The notes: generated from the letters alone by a model not told the origin. 64,000 nucleotides of DNA from Plutella xylostella (GCF_932276165.1 NC_063988.1:9672001-9736000); one strand, 5' to 3'; counted from the stretch's first letter, positions 10,638 to 22,116 are shown. Made by a program: numbers and translations.

Positions 10638-11568
10638 GTACTGGGCGGTGACGAACGTGGACTACATCCACATGCGCAACGAGCGGCGCATCTTCACGAT
10701 GATCTTCCTGGTGTGGGGCGCGGCGCTGGTGGTGTCACTGGCGCCGCAGCTCGGCTGGAAGGACCCCGACTACCTCGCGCGCATCACGCAGCAGCAGAAG
10801 TGCCTCGTCAGCCAGGACCTCGCCTACCAGATATTCGCGACTCTATCCACCTTCTACGTGCCACTCGCTGTGATTCTCATCCTGTACTGGAAGATCTTCC
10901 AGACGGCCCGCAGACGGATCCGGCGGCGCCGCGAGGCCCCACCCCCCAGGCCCACCTCCGCCGACGGCGCCACGCCCGACGGCCGCCCGATCCCCATCCA
11001 ATCTGCCCGTGATCGCAGGTTTGTCAAGAAGCGGTTCCTGAACCTGAAGAAGTGCAACCAGAAGTCGCGCGCGGAGAAGAGCCTGGCGGCGGCGCTGCTG
11101 CTGACGGAGGGGCAGTCCACGTCCACCGTGGACACCGTGGACGAGGAGCTGCGTACCACCGCCTTCACCGTCAACGAGCGCGTGGCGCCCTGCGTGTCGC
11201 CAGAGAAGACCTCCTCCACCGTCACCAACGGCTCCAAGACGGACAAGTCCATCGCGCCCGCGCCCTCGCACAAGGAGAAGAAAGAGTCTCTTGAAGCGAA
11301 GCGCGAGCGCAAGGCGGCCAAGACATTGGCCATCATAACTGGAGCCTTCGTCTTCTGCTGGCTTCCATTCTTCATCATGGCGCTGGTGATGCCCATCTGC
11401 CAGTCGTGCGTCATCAGCGACTACCTGGCCAGCTTCTTCCTGTGGCTCGGCTACTTCAACTCGACCCTGAACCCCGTCATCTACACCATCTTCAGCCCCG
11501 ATTTCCGGCAAGCGTTCGCCCGCATCCTCTTTGGCACGCACCGCCGCGGACGCAACAAAAAGTTCTAA
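10638..11568 (+). CDS. 5-HT1: Serotonin 5-HT1-type receptor, exon C (DRY to C-terminus)
   Basis: This terminal coding exon completes the split Arg codon and encodes 309 residues to a TAA at 11566-11568. It starts YWAVTNVDYI (DRYW motif, intracellular loop 2). TM4 follows with VSLAPQLGWKDPDY, then VSQDLAYQIFATLSTFYVPL (ECL2 and TM5). Intracellular loop 3 is about 130 residues, basic at both ends (RRRIRRRRE, KRERKAAKT) and Ser/Thr-rich in the middle. TM6 carries FCWLPFF and TM7 carries NSTLNPVIY, with a short tail ending FGTHRRGRNKKF. Loop size and short tail fit Gi-coupled 5-HT1 receptors that lower cAMP at the plasma membrane of neurons (family knowledge). Together the three exons give 390 residues. 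Large antisense frames here are shadows of GC-rich codons. Confidence 0.96.
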
Positions 11569-11930
11569 CGAAAATGTCCCTACTATGTATATAACTGAGC
11601 GCCGCTCACACTGTATGGACTGTTATTGTCTTCGTGTAACATATTTCAACGCTTGTATCTTGTATGTTATACATACTGTATCGATATTGTATTTATAAAT
11701 GTAACGTTATTAGTTGGCGGTGTAAATAAGTTAAGTTGCGGAATTGTAAATACTGTGGATTATATTATGTACATGCGTATAACATACTATTAATAATAGA
11801 TGATGTTGAGAATTGTTTTTTTATAAGTAAATAGTTTATGTGGAGGGCGCGGCGCTCGCGAGTCCCGGGCGCCGCGGCCGCCATCTTGTTCGCAGTGACA
11901 TTACTAAATAAATATTTAAACTAAATTATA
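11569..11930 (+). promoter_or_regulatory. 5-HT1: Receptor 3'UTR with GC-rich block and poly(A) signal
   Basis: AT-rich 3'UTR with an AATAAA at 11907-11912. Just upstream, about 11840-11885 is a strongly GC-rich block ('ggcgctcgcgagtcccgggc', 'gccgcggccgcc') that contrasts with the rest of the UTR. The cleavage site is inferred to lie within about 30 bp of the signal. No other canonical AATAAA is seen between the stop and this point. Confidence 0.7.
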
Positions 11931-12599
11931 TTTACATTCTCGAGTTTTATTTGCCTTGTAGTGCGGTGAGGGGGCGGATCTAGCCTTGGAGGGCATGTAG
12001 GTACACCATACAGTCAATTATAGTTGTGGAGAGATGATGATCGCAGAATAGTTGATTTCATGACAAAGACTCCAGTATTTGGTGTAGAGTATTGGCACAG
12101 TCTTATTCCTAGGTAGGTATACACACTCTCTATGTAGATTATATTTTGTTGGACAAAGGCCTCCTAACAATCAGCCATTTTCACTGAATATTACTCGGAT
12201 AGGTATTTTAGAGTTTCAAAATTCATTTTTATTCAAAGAGTACAATAGATTTTGCCACTAGTTTTACACTAGTAACCATCCATAGCTAGCCAATCAAATA
12301 TGCAGATGCCTAAATTGAATCGTGTTTGTTCTTATTTCACAGCCACGAGCGCCAGAATATCGGTATGGTATGATTTTTTGGACGAAGCTAGTTGCAGACT
12401 GATATGTGGAACTTTATACCACGGAATTACGGACGAAAAAACGTACTCACATTTAACGGATTATCATACATACATTCACGTGCAAAGAAACAGTTTCACA
12501 AAATTACGACACTAAATGGCCTCAAGTTTTTTATACATTTAATAGGAAATTTACACAAAATGTTTACGTTTTTATAGGTCATATTCTGGTGAGCTTCTA
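11931..12599. other. Intergenic, no gene seen
   Basis: AT-rich sequence downstream of the receptor gene. A fragment reading 'ttgttggacaaaggcctcct' at about 12147 resembles the 3' part of lepidopteran SINEs. No coding feature can be supported. Confidence 0.5.
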
Positions 12600-12834
12600 A
12601 ATTACTTCAATATTGCAGACGGCGTAATTAAGCTAGCCTTTTCCGCTCAGGAATAACTTGGCGTTTTTCTGACTGAACTTTTTCATCGCCTGTGAGTGTA
12701 TATGTATATGGAAAAACGTCGTTGGCAATGGCGATGAAGTGGACGCACTTGTGTGAATTTCAATAAATGCGATGCGTCCATTGCGAACTATGCCTAAAGG
12801 TTGACGCTTACCTAAGCTCGCAGGAAACAGCTAG
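12600..12834. repeat. Repeat family R1 copy followed by a Helitron-like right end
   Basis: About 12600-12710 reads 'attacttcaatattgcagac', 'taattaagctagccttttcc' and 'gaactttttcatcgcctgtg'. The same wording occurs at 20042-20150, 35210-35290 and, inverted, at 35048-35165. At 12806-12834 the sequence 'taagctcgcaggaaacagctag' followed by T is the right end of the Helitron-like family described at 13815. Confidence 0.55.
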
Positions 12835-13814
12835 TATTCATTATACTAGGGAAACAGTAGCTACAACATAGCTATAACTATACGGTTAAACGTTAAAATT
12901 AATAACTGGTGGTAAGTGAACAAAAAACCTCCACTGCCATAGACAAAAGGTTCAATGGAGCCAATTCAAATTCTCTAATTTTAGAGCCTTTGTTACAAAA
13001 CCTTTGTTTAAAATGGCTGTAGGTACCTGGGTATTTTTTTACATGTGAACCTGAAAATGGTGGTGTTTTCAAATTCATTAGGTACATTCAGTTTATGCAT
13101 TTTGCAAAGCTATAAGGCATCGTTATAGGTTTAAATTATTATAATAACTACAATTACATAATACTTAATTAATATTACAAAATATTTTATAATTAACCTA
13201 AGCTACAGAACTATAAGGACATCCTCCTGAAATCTTACTGAAACGTGGGTTCGTAAATTGATAGGTACGTAAACACACTTACATGAACCTATAGGACCTA
13301 CTAAGCAGACCCAGGAGATGGCGGGATGACCTAAACGTTATTAATTGTAGGTATATAATATGTACAGTGTACATGGCTTTAGATCCGATACTTACTAAAG
13401 CACATTAGCCATAGTATCGCGAACTCATTTTGATAGTATTGAGTAGAATTTTGTACATAAAAAAAGTTTCCTTTATTGTCGGCCTATAATCAAAAGATTG
13501 TCGGATATTATCGTTGATAAAATTGATTCGCGATAAATTTTCCTGTCTGTTTTCTCAATTTGTAAGGACTGGCGTGAGCACTGTGACATCCACTGGTGGA
13601 ATACCCAGAGAGACTTCTTCCCAGTATAGGGACATAACAACAATACAATAATATAATATTCACTTATGTAGACCTTACAAAGGGTTTGTAGAAGAAAAAC
13701 ATTAATTTTTACTTTAAAATAACTGACCCTAAGATTTTAAAGTCGCGTCTTTTGCGCAGATTTACAGATCTCCTACAAAAAGTATGTAGTTACACTGATC
13801 TGATAACGCAAACA

Positions 13815-13851
13815 TCCTACTAATATTATAAAATGTAAAAGTTTGTGAGTA

Positions 13852-13882
<31 letters not shown>

Positions 13883-14018
13883 TTGTTACTTCTTCACGTA
13901 AATAGTACTGAACCGATTGTAATGAAATTTCATACGGAGTTAGCTGACAACCTGGATTAACACATAGGCTACTTTACACCGGAAAACATTTCAAGGGGAA
14001 GCTCGCAGGAACAGCTAG
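13815..14018 (+). mobile_element. Non-autonomous Helitron-like element, complete
   Basis: The element starts TCCTACTAATATTATAAAA directly after an A and ends ...GGAACAGCTAG directly before a T. These are the Helitron boundary signatures (5' TC, 3' CTAG, insertion between A and T, no target duplication). It contains a (GT)n run at about 13849-13879 and the shared phrases 'atgaaatttcatacggagtt' and 'tggattaacacataggctac'. It encodes nothing. Confidence 0.75.
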
Positions 14019-14894
14019 TCACAAATAAAATTGCAACACAGCTCTTCTGCCGTCATGCGAAGGAAACAGTGATTATGTTAATAATCTTTATGAATGCTTC
14101 ACGTTATATCAAGCAGCTCGCGAGTGGCTCAAGGGGCTCTTATTGAATACATTCCGCCGGATATTGGCTCCGGCTTCGGGCGGACATTTTGCCGTAATTT
14201 AAACAATATCCCACATTCCTCAAGATTCCATAAGATAATATGTTAACCGATAACATTATAGTCTTTTCATTTTCAACTAAGCATGAGGGTTTATGTACAG
14301 TATTATAACTAGGGCTGGTATTCAACCTCTTATTCTCTCTATAGTAATGCTGAATCTTGTTCCAATTTTTGAAAATCGGGCTGAACAGCTTAGGTATTGC
14401 GCATGTCTTCCATTGCCAATAGGCACCTGCAGGCTATGTATTTATGTTCATGGCAGTAGGTACATTAAATATACTCGTGAGCATCTCTTGCCCTGAAAAA
14501 GGCCAGGAAAATTATTAACTTCGATAAAATAACCGACAGCTAATCAATCAATATTCACATAGGCCTTTAATGTATTCAGAGTATGGTAATTTATTCCAAA
14601 CTTCGGCACTGGCAAGTTTCAAAACTCAATTTCATATGACGTTAATATCAACTACAGTCCGGGAGTTCAACGAATAAGATTCAGCTTTTCAATTCAATAA
14701 AAATAGTGAAAAATATCATTTATCTTTTCGGTAGAAAGTTTGTTAGTCAAGTAACTTTTTGCTATGAGGAATTGAGTTTTCTTTCACGAATATCCAAATT
14801 CATAGAGTAAAAGTTGTTTAGAATGAACCCAGAGTCATTTTTTTACCCTGTGTATTTTTTTAGATATTTATATTCAATATTCGACTTATAAAGT
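14019..14894. other. Intergenic, no gene seen
   Basis: AT-rich sequence with short frames only. A moderately repetitive segment lies at 14740-14860 ('gaatgaacccagagtcattttt'), similar in style to solo-MITE debris elsewhere in the window. No feature can be supported. Confidence 0.4.
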
Positions 14895-14908
14895 TATTAT
14901 GTAGTCTG

Positions 14909-15082
14909 AGCCTATCTGAAACCTAGTTAAACATTGTGAGATATGGCGTTTCGACTTTCTCCGTGTTCGGCATCATAAGGGTCACAGTGACAGTTAAATA
15001 AAGTCAATTTTTCTCTCCACCTTTAGTTTGCAAGGTGCGGGTGCCTATATAAATAGAGTGAGTCGCCCGCGCGCCTCAGTTG
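14909..15082 (+). repeat. Left arm of a perfect 174-bp inverted repeat with core promoter
   Basis: This segment is identical, base for base by eye, to the reverse complement of 19545-19718. It starts 'agcctatctgaaacctagtt' and ends 'gcgcctcagttg'. It contains a TATA box and an initiator and points into the interval between the arms. A third partial copy of its outer 48 bp, including the flank 'tattatgtagtctg', lies inverted at 19416-19463. The identity implies recent duplication, gene conversion or a mobile element with long terminal inverted repeats. Confidence 0.9.
15046..15080 (+). promoter_or_regulatory. TATA box and initiator, left arm
   Basis: TATATAAATA at 15046-15055 is followed by TCAGT at 15076-15080. 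The A of the initiator (15078) is 32 bp from the first T of the TATA box, the spacing expected of an arthropod RNA polymerase II core promoter. The stretch between is GC-rich (CGCCCGCGCGCC). The predicted transcript would start at about 15078 and meet its first ATG at 15116 in the context CAAAATGG. Confidence 0.6.
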
Positions 15083-15302
15083 GTTTTTGACTTTTGAAGT
15101 GAACACTTCGGCAAAATGGCTCTATGTAGCCACGGTTCTCGTCGGCTTCGCTCCGACGGGGAAAAATATAATATTGAATTTGCGGAGTCCTCGCTACCGG
15201 GAGCTGTAGCGTGATGCGGACCAGGCGGCGCGGGGCCTGCCGGCTGCTGCGCACGCAGCCATTGCTGAGGATTTCGCAACGAAGGTTTGAGTTGATAAGC
15301 CG
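15078..15302 (+). pseudogene. Candidate decayed first exon with signal-peptide-like frame
   Basis: The exon would start at the initiator and run to a donor-like 'gcc|gtgagt' at 15302. The ATG at 15116 opens a 32-codon frame (MALCSHGS... to TGA at 15212). A different frame two bases along reads LYVATVLVGFA, a typical signal-peptide core, but it has no ATG in frame and stops at a TAG soon after. This pattern would follow a small frameshift just after the start codon of a secreted-protein gene. This is inference from hydrophobicity and promoter context; I do not recognise a protein family. It could also be a functional 32-codon frame or no gene at all. Confidence 0.3.
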
Positions 15303-15794
15303 TGAGTAAAATGCTATTATTTACTGCTTTTAAAAGCTCAGCCACTGGTCATAATGCTCCGGCGCTTGGGGTTTTTATCCCACGCAGTAGGGTCCGATTC
15401 AATAGTCGTGGTGATGATTGATCACATATTCCGGTCCTACTAGTGGCGCTTGAGCTAGATACTTACATTAATGACCGCTTTAAGTAAAGCATATGTTAAT
15501 TTTATACAGGAAAAAATAATAAAAATATATTTTTCTACCCTCAATTTCTAATATTTTTAGAAAACAGTTGATAAAAACTTTGCTATTACAATAATGCACT
15601 TGATTATAGCTTATGTAAGGCTTTACAAAGAGGAGCTTTCCAGGACCGTCATAGGATTTTTTACAGGAAGCACGTGGCTCCGAGTTTCAGTATGTTGGGA
15701 CATTGTGGCATGTGCGGCGAGTAATGTGATCCGCCGGTACCTACCCGCTGAGGGTAGGCAGGCCGATTCGGTGAAATTGAAGTTTCGTGTAACC

Positions 15795-16190
15795 TGCACC
15801 CGGCCCTGTGCTCCCGCGCTGGCCGCCGTCTCGTGGCACCTGCATCGCAGCGTACACCCGGCCCTGCGCTCCTGCCCTGGCCACCGGTTCGTGCCACCTG
15901 CATCGCAGCATACACCCGGCCCTGTGCTCCTGCGCTGGCCGCCGTCTCGTGCCACCTGCATCGCAGCGTACACCCGGTCCTGGCCCTGGCCACCGGTTTG
16001 TGGTACCTGCATCGCTGAATAGACCCAGCCATGCACTCCTGCCCTGGCGGCTGTACACCCGGTCCTGGCCCTGGCCACCGTTTTGTGCCACCTGTTTGTG
16101 CTACCTGCATCGCTGCATAGACCCAGCCATGTACTCCTGCCCTGGCGGCTGTGTTGTCCCACCTGCATCGCTGCGCACACCTGGCACTCC
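15795..16190. repeat. GC-rich 58-bp minisatellite
   Basis: The phrase CACCTGCATCGCAG recurs at 15837, 15895 and 15953 (period 58), then in degraded form near 16004, 16102 and 16159. Each unit contains 'gctggccgccgtctcgt' or 'ctggccaccggtttgt' and 'tacacccggccctg'. Because 58 is not a multiple of three, the same unit is read in all three frames in turn. The lack of stops therefore gives long open frames on both strands (up to about 220 codons), which I regard as by-products. Confidence 0.85.
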
Positions 16191-16199
16191 TGTTCTGGT

Positions 16200-19100
16200 T
16201 GCCAGATCGAAACGCCCCCTGTCTGGGAAGAGATTTTATGCTCAGTGGAACCGCCTGCACTATTGCTAGCACGGTCATCATCATCATCAGCCATCATTAT
16301 GAGTGACTTATTTAGAAGGTATCGAGTAACGTGCGCTATTCATCAGTGATTTTGGCATATGCAGACGAACGTTTACTGCCAAGGTTGGTCATGTTAGCCA
16401 TACAAGGGCACACCAACGAAGCCTGAGTAACCACCTGCAGTCGCCGTAGCCGCATCGGCATGGATGACGACAAATCGGGTAACGTGCACCGCTTCTAAAA
16501 GTGTTATAGCACTTCAATTTGATGCCTCCGCTAAGGTAGGGTATTCTATTAAAGCAGCTTTCTTCTGAACTGCCCAAAGTGACCTGTAGACTGCTCCTGG
16601 GGATAGTTGTGCAATCAATTTTTTATTTCGATGTCTCTGCTGAAGAAACTGTCTAATGCAGCTTTTGTTCTAAACTGCCTAAAGATCATTGGACTGCTCA
16701 TGGGTATGGTGACGCACGGTAAGTACAGGAGCGTTACTCTATACTGATGAGAAACGAACGAACGAGAGCTGTCGTGCAATCGGCACGTTTAATACATACA
16801 AACAGATAGTGCGGCTCGCGTCGCAGTGCACTGAAAGTTCGTTTTTCGTCATATAAAGTGACTCCCCAGACACTATCTTAAGTGTCATGACACATCGGCA
16901 GATTCCAGCTTTGAGTCTTTTCTTTTCTCGGCTGTGAGCAAAGTGAATCCCACGGGCGAGTGTTCAACCTGAAAGCACTGAGCTAATTCCTGATTTCGTG
17001 AAAGTCGCTGTTGCTATACCATACCGCTTCACAAGTTACCGAATTTATTATGATCCTACTGTCGGGTGATCATGATCAGAGTGTCATCGCGGTTTCTGAG
17101 TGACACCATATAAGCTGTCTTCCTTAAGTCCCAGTGGATTGTGAGTGTGTGTCCGAGCTTTTTGTTGAAAAATGCGTGAACCTCCTACGCAGCAGCTGTC
17201 TACTAGTTGTGTATCGAATAAATCGAGTAACGGTGCTCTTGCACGAGACGACTACCTTTTGGTAAAAAATTGTATAACTTCCACTATTCTGGGGACATGC
17301 ATATACCTACTGTGTACTGTGTATCACATCACGTGTAGCCGTAGCCCAACTCAATTTACTGGGCTAGATAATAAACAATGGCAGTCGTCATTAAATTTCT
17401 ATGAATTTCGAAGGTCATCATTTGGAGCACAATTCAAAGGGTGAAAGTACCTATTCATGCCTAAACGGCTTCTCTAATGAAAATGTATTTTTAATTCGAT
17501 TCTGGCGCAAACGTTTCATAACTATTTTTCAACACTGTATCTGCTGAAACTACTTAGACTGACTGGTTAAGATGCAGACGTGCCGTTTTCACAATTCCAT
17601 TTTGAGTAATCTGTTTTATGGATCTTTCAGTTAGTTACGTAACTAGTTACTTACCAAGTAAAAAAAAAAAAAAATTACTTGTGTCATGCTCGTACTCGCA
17701 TCTCATTTAGGAGCTCTCTGGCCTCTAGCTGAAGGCTAGAACTGGTATATATATCTACTAAGCTAGTACAGAGTTATAACCGGGCAGCGGTGACGTGGTA
17801 GCTGCTTGATTTATTAGAGTTTGCGGAAAACTTTCTAAATAAGTAATAATTATTAGTCATAATATTAACTCTTCGCAGTTCTTTCAGAATGCAATACGGT
17901 CGCTGAAGTAGGTAACCTTCCTTAGCTGGACAACAACAACAAACCTTTTTGTTTTAAAGAGTGTCACAGTTATTCGCCTTTCCACTGTCATATCGATGTC
18001 CAAGGACTTTTTCTTGGGTATAGCTAACTACCTAAGTTTACCTATAGATAGCCGCAAGCTATCTGCTGTTGGCGAACTGTCAGTTCTGATTGATAAGTCA
18101 GGCTCGAGGTGGCTCCACAGATTAGAGAGTCTATGTTGGCTGTCGTTGCATCAGGTCTGATCAGGTACAACTAACATCTTTACGTACCATCTTTATTTAA
18201 TCGAGCTATTTTATTTTGTTTTATCTAGGTCGACTTAATGGTTTCAAAATCGAACCTACAACAATGTAAGTGGGTACCTACCTACGTACCTTTCAAGTTG
18301 CAACAAGGCGAAGCCTTAAGGTTTTGGCCGAGACGTGCCCTTAGTGTTGACGAACCTACCTAAAGGTGACCTTGTTAATGTTTTTCATATGAAGTACTGA
18401 ACATTTTACTTATCCTGGTGGCATGACTGATCATTTACTTACCCAGTTAAGACATGTTAGTCGGGTTTCATTTATCAACTAATATAATTGTTATTGTTGT
18501 GTTAATCAATCTTTATTAATTGATGTCATCTACCAAGGAATGCTGCTAGAGATCATAATATTCACACATGATGATACAGAATGATAGTAGCCCACAAAAT
18601 CGGTGCAAAGGCTTATAAAATAACTTTCCTTCCTAGTAGGACTGCACAGGAACTCGTTAACCGCCGAGTTAGTTAGAATACAAAATTAGACTGTGTGTTA
18701 CTTGTCAATCTAGAATATGAATATAGTGACCTGCATCATGTTTTGAAAAACTGAATACTTAGTTATCCGCCAGTGTCACAGCCTTCATCTAATCTTTTCC
18801 AGTAGCTGATGAGGCTGAGATATTTAGTAAAATTATCTTCCCTTCAAGCACCACTCCTCGTTCCAAGGACTAGATGCCGCGCCAGGTGTTGCAGGCCGTG
18901 TCGTCGTACGGGGCTGACTGAGCAGGTCCACGAGGCTCCAGGGTCGGCTGCTGCATTCCTGAGGTCAGTCCAGAATTACATACCCTAGTCAGCATGTGCT
19001 GACCTGAGCCCCAGCGGCCTGGATCGATATTCTACACTTTACAGCTTTTAAATATTGTTGCAAAGTATTTCACTGGTTCCATCCATTCGGCTAGTGTATG

Positions 19101-19415
19101 TTAAAAATATTGCCTTGACAATAACAAGATTTTGATCAATAATTACTTATAAGTATTGCTTTCGAAGAGGCACTGTGTGTATCTATATGTATAAATATAT
19201 GTATAGGTACATACCTTCCATAACTTTCTGAAAAGTCAGGAATAATAAGGAAGTACTTAAGTCTTATGTATACTTATACCTTTCTTTTTAGTATATCTAT
19301 TACCTAGAAATCTATGCATTATAAATTTATAGATTTAAATATTTCTCTACTGATATACTCATCAGTAGCTTATGGGTCACAGTTGGTTTTCTCTCCACCA
19401 TGCGATAATAAACAC
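16200..19415. other. Interior of the inverted-repeat unit, no recognised gene
   Basis: No long conserved frame is visible between the arms apart from the features listed. At 18804 there is an acceptor-like 'catctaatcttttccag' followed by a 23-codon open stretch. At 18855-18970 another frame is open and Cys-rich (CRARCCRPCRR). Neither was recognised. Repeat phrases such as 'cgggtaacgtgc' recur weakly near 16325-16490. Confidence 0.35.
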
Positions 19416-19459
19416 ATCTCACAATGTTTAACTAGGTTTCAGATAGGCTCAGACTACAT

Positions 19460-19763
19460 AATAGACGCATTTTTCCTGAAATAAAAATGACATATTATGT
19501 ATCTAGCCTATCTGAAACCTAGTCATTTCTGCATGGTGATATTACAACTGAGGCGCGCGGGCGACTCACTCTATTTATATAGGCACCCGCACCTTGCAAA
19601 CTAAAGGTGGAGAGAAAAATTGACTTTATTTAACTGTCACTGTGACCCTTATGATGCCGAACACGGAGAAAGTCGAAACGCCATATCTCACAATGTTTAA
19701 CTAGGTTTCAGATAGGCTAGATACATAATATGTCATTTTTATTTCAGGAAAAATGCGTCTATT
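19460..19763. mobile_element. 304-bp hairpin enclosing the right promoter copy
   Basis: Arms 19460-19523 and 19700-19763 are reverse complements over 64 bp (the core arm begins GACGCATTTTTCCTGAAATA). The inner part of the hairpin holds the promoter sequence at 19545-19699. Part of the outer arm sequence ('agcctatctgaaacctagt') is itself the terminus of the 174-bp repeat, so two levels of inversion overlap. It looks like a MITE-style foldback that captured, or was built from, a promoter segment. Confidence 0.7.
19545..19718 (-). repeat. Right arm of the perfect 174-bp inverted repeat with core promoter
   Basis: Exact reverse complement of 14909-15082. The TATA box and initiator therefore fire leftwards, towards the left arm (TATATAAATA at 19572-19581, initiator at about 19547-19551, both read on the minus strand). 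Sequence beyond the initiator diverges at once from the left copy ('taatatcacc' versus 'gtttttgact'), so the duplication boundary lies only a few bases downstream of the start site. Confidence 0.9.
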
Positions 19764-21357
19764 AAAAAATTAATTGCAAAAAAAATACGCGCCGTATTAA
19801 TTCAACGCCGAGAAATTACTATTTTATGAGGGGCCATTTTCTGTTTATCCCTGAGTTTTAGGCTGTTATGAGAAACAATAAAAAGGTCGTTATGTCCGTT
19901 ACGTTGGTATGAATAAAAATACTTAATTGTCAATGTTGGACAAACGTCCCAACATTATACCTAAAATAACCTAAACAACGTTAAAAAACCCCGATATTCA
20001 ACACTAAAAGTCGAATAACTTGGTATTATTTTGATGCACTATTAAATGTACTTCGTGCTGCGTCGTTAAGCTAGCGTTTTCCATTTAGGAGTAATTTGGT
20101 GCTAGGTACTATCAATGGAATTTTTTCATTGCTCGTGATTGTATGAATGTTGCAACTCCGAGTTACGTTTTTGTGAATCTTAATGCCCTAAAGAAATGAA
20201 AAGTTTGTTCGTTTCACCGTTCCTTGTTCACGCATGACTATGTTAAACTGTTTGTGCAACAAAAAAGACGAATAAGCGGATTCCTCTAGACTCTACAGGA
20301 TGTTCCGTTTTGATCCACGAACAAGACATGTCGACGGGTTCCTATTCTACATTTGTTCATCATAAGACAATAGCCGTCTACTGCTGCCTCTCCCAAAGCA
20401 TGCCACTGGACTGGATGCGTTCTGTAGCTTTTCGCATCCAATCATAACTAACCTTTCGCGAGTTGTCACCCCATCTGCACCTATTCTACAGGTGTTCCGA
20501 AATTATTCGTATTGTACGGATTATGTCAAAATGGTTCTTATCGTACAGTTCGTTCCAACCATAGACTTAGTATATACTAGCGTATAGACGAACTGACAGC
20601 TCGATAAAACGTGACCAATTTTGATTTTTCAGTGTGTGCATTAGCTAGTGATGTACCTTTCTTTACTTTGCAGGACCATCGATAAGTTATTGAAGTTCGA
20701 AGTTCGACTCTTGGAGAGAGTTGTTCCATAGACTGTTGTTGTCCAGATTACAATTTTGACATACTGTAAAAAAATGCATAAATAATAATAAAAACACTTT
20801 TTTCATCACTCCTTATTTTATTGACTTTTAAACAGAACAATCTTAGATATATCAGCTGTCTGACCCATATTACAGGCTCTGCCTCGGATGGCCGTGTCTG
20901 AGATGTTCCCACATATTGATTTATTTAAATGGTTCATTACAGTTTCGTTTCCTAAATTATTAAGTTTACATTCATTCTTAAGGGCCCGTACAGGGTGACG
21001 TGCCGCGCCAATTTTGGGTTTTCAATGCTCTTCACACAGCACACGCAGTGACACGCACACATGTAAGTTTGCACAGTGGGTCGATAAACTTTTACTCGCC
21101 AACTTTATTGACAATTATGTTCAAGTACATTTTGGGTGATTTTAGGGTAAGTAAGTATAATTCTTACTTACACTGGTAGGCACCAGGAAAGAGTAGAAAT
21201 TAATAGGGGTGCCACTTTACTCTATACTCGGAACCCGATTAGCTTTCTCAAACAAATGTGGTATTTACTTGTAGAAAGGTAACTACAAGTATTAAAGTGT
21301 AGATAATAAGTTTCGGGCATCCTCCAGCCAACTGAACCCCGACGACAAAGCAAAGTA
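19764..21357. other. Intergenic with R1 repeat and SINE 3' fragment
   Basis: 20042-20150 is a copy of the R1 repeat ('cgtcgttaagctagcgtttt', 'attttttcattgctcgtg'). 20556-20594 reads 'catagacttagtatatacta' and recurs inverted at 26120-26156. 20864-20935 is a 3' fragment of the tRNA-SINE described at 35633 ('ggctctgcctcggatggccg', 'tgagatgttcccacatattg'). No gene is supported. Confidence 0.45.
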
Positions 21358-21584
21358 AATACATAGTGTCGCAAAAGGGCTATACTAAGCCAAAAGGGGA
21401 TGACTCAAGGGCTCATTCTGAACAACTTTTGTTCTACGAGATTTGCAAATTCGCGAAAAAAAATATTCGTTTTCCATGGTAAAAAGTCACATGTCCAACA
21501 AAGTTTCTAGGAAAAAGGTTTTTTTTTGTTCATTTCCAAAACTCGTAGAGCAAAAGTTCAGAATGACCCCCTGTCTTACTCCTT
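21358..21584. mobile_element. Foldback-like element remnant
   Basis: A left part reading 'cattctgaacaacttttgtt' and 'ctacgag' is matched in inverted form by 'ctcgtagagcaaaagttcagaat' at about 21542-21564. The left edge 'tgtcgcaaaagggctatact' resembles the CAGGGTGTTGC family termini. The TSD is not clear. Similar wording ('ttctgaacaact') is found in the complete MITE at 43292-43537. Confidence 0.45.
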
Positions 21585-21587
21585 TTT

Positions 21588-22116
21588 ACCCGACTGCCGA
21601 AGGAGGAGGGTAATGTTTTTTGATTGTATGTATGTATGTTTGTCTGTTTCTTTTGTTCCCTCCTGTAGCCTAAACGGCTTGATAGATTTTGATGTATGAG
21701 GTATTGTTAAAAGCGTATTGATGGCGCGATGGTTATAGGCTATGTGACATTCCATTAAAATGTACATAGCGCCCTCTAGAGGACATAACGTGTGAACGAA
21801 AAAATAATAATTCAACTTTGCCGTGTAAGGTATCAAATGAAAAGGCTTGATTTTCACATTACAAAAATATGCATATTGAAGTTATTTAAATAACAACACC
21901 AAAATTATTGAAATAAAAAATGATCATGACCTACTGACGTAAAATTTCATAAAATAAAAACAACTAAAAAGTTACAAATAAAAAAAACTTGACCACCACT
22001 CAAGGCCGTTTTCTAAGTAACATTCAGCTAAATGGTGAACCCTCTGCTGGTCCCCGCCTACGATACTTTCCATTAACATTGGGACTTGTTTTCATCTTTT
22101 TAGCGTGCAGTCGGGT
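21588..22116. repeat. Interspersed repeat with ACCCGACTGC / GCAGTCGGGT ends
   Basis: The ends are 10-bp inverted repeats (ACCCGACTGC at 21588-21597, GCAGTCGGGT at 22107-22116). The interior has 'gaaggaggagggtaatg', a GTATGTATGTATGTTTGTCTG microsatellite-like part, and 'cgccctctagagg'. This is a widespread lepidopteran repeat style, but I cannot assign its class. Short frames inside are not genes. Confidence 0.5.

Noticed and set aside
10843..11541. Long antisense frames (232 and 186 codons) over the last receptor exon
   Set aside because: They are opposite to a well-supported conserved GPCR exon and arise from its GC-rich codon use. No domain is visible in them.
15594..16349. Several long frames on both strands (up to 224 codons) at the GC-rich repeat
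   Set aside because: They are by-products of a 58-bp minisatellite with few stops. Six overlapping frames on both strands cannot all be genes, and none shows a domain.
14909..19718. LTR retrotransposon with the 174-bp repeats as LTRs
   Set aside because: The repeats are inverted, not direct, and no gag, protease, polymerase or primer-binding site is visible between them.
14909..19718. Integrated virus with terminal inverted repeats (for example a parvovirus-type layout)
   Set aside because: Inward promoters in terminal repeats prompted the idea, but no replication or capsid frame is visible in the interval, so there is no support for a viral origin.
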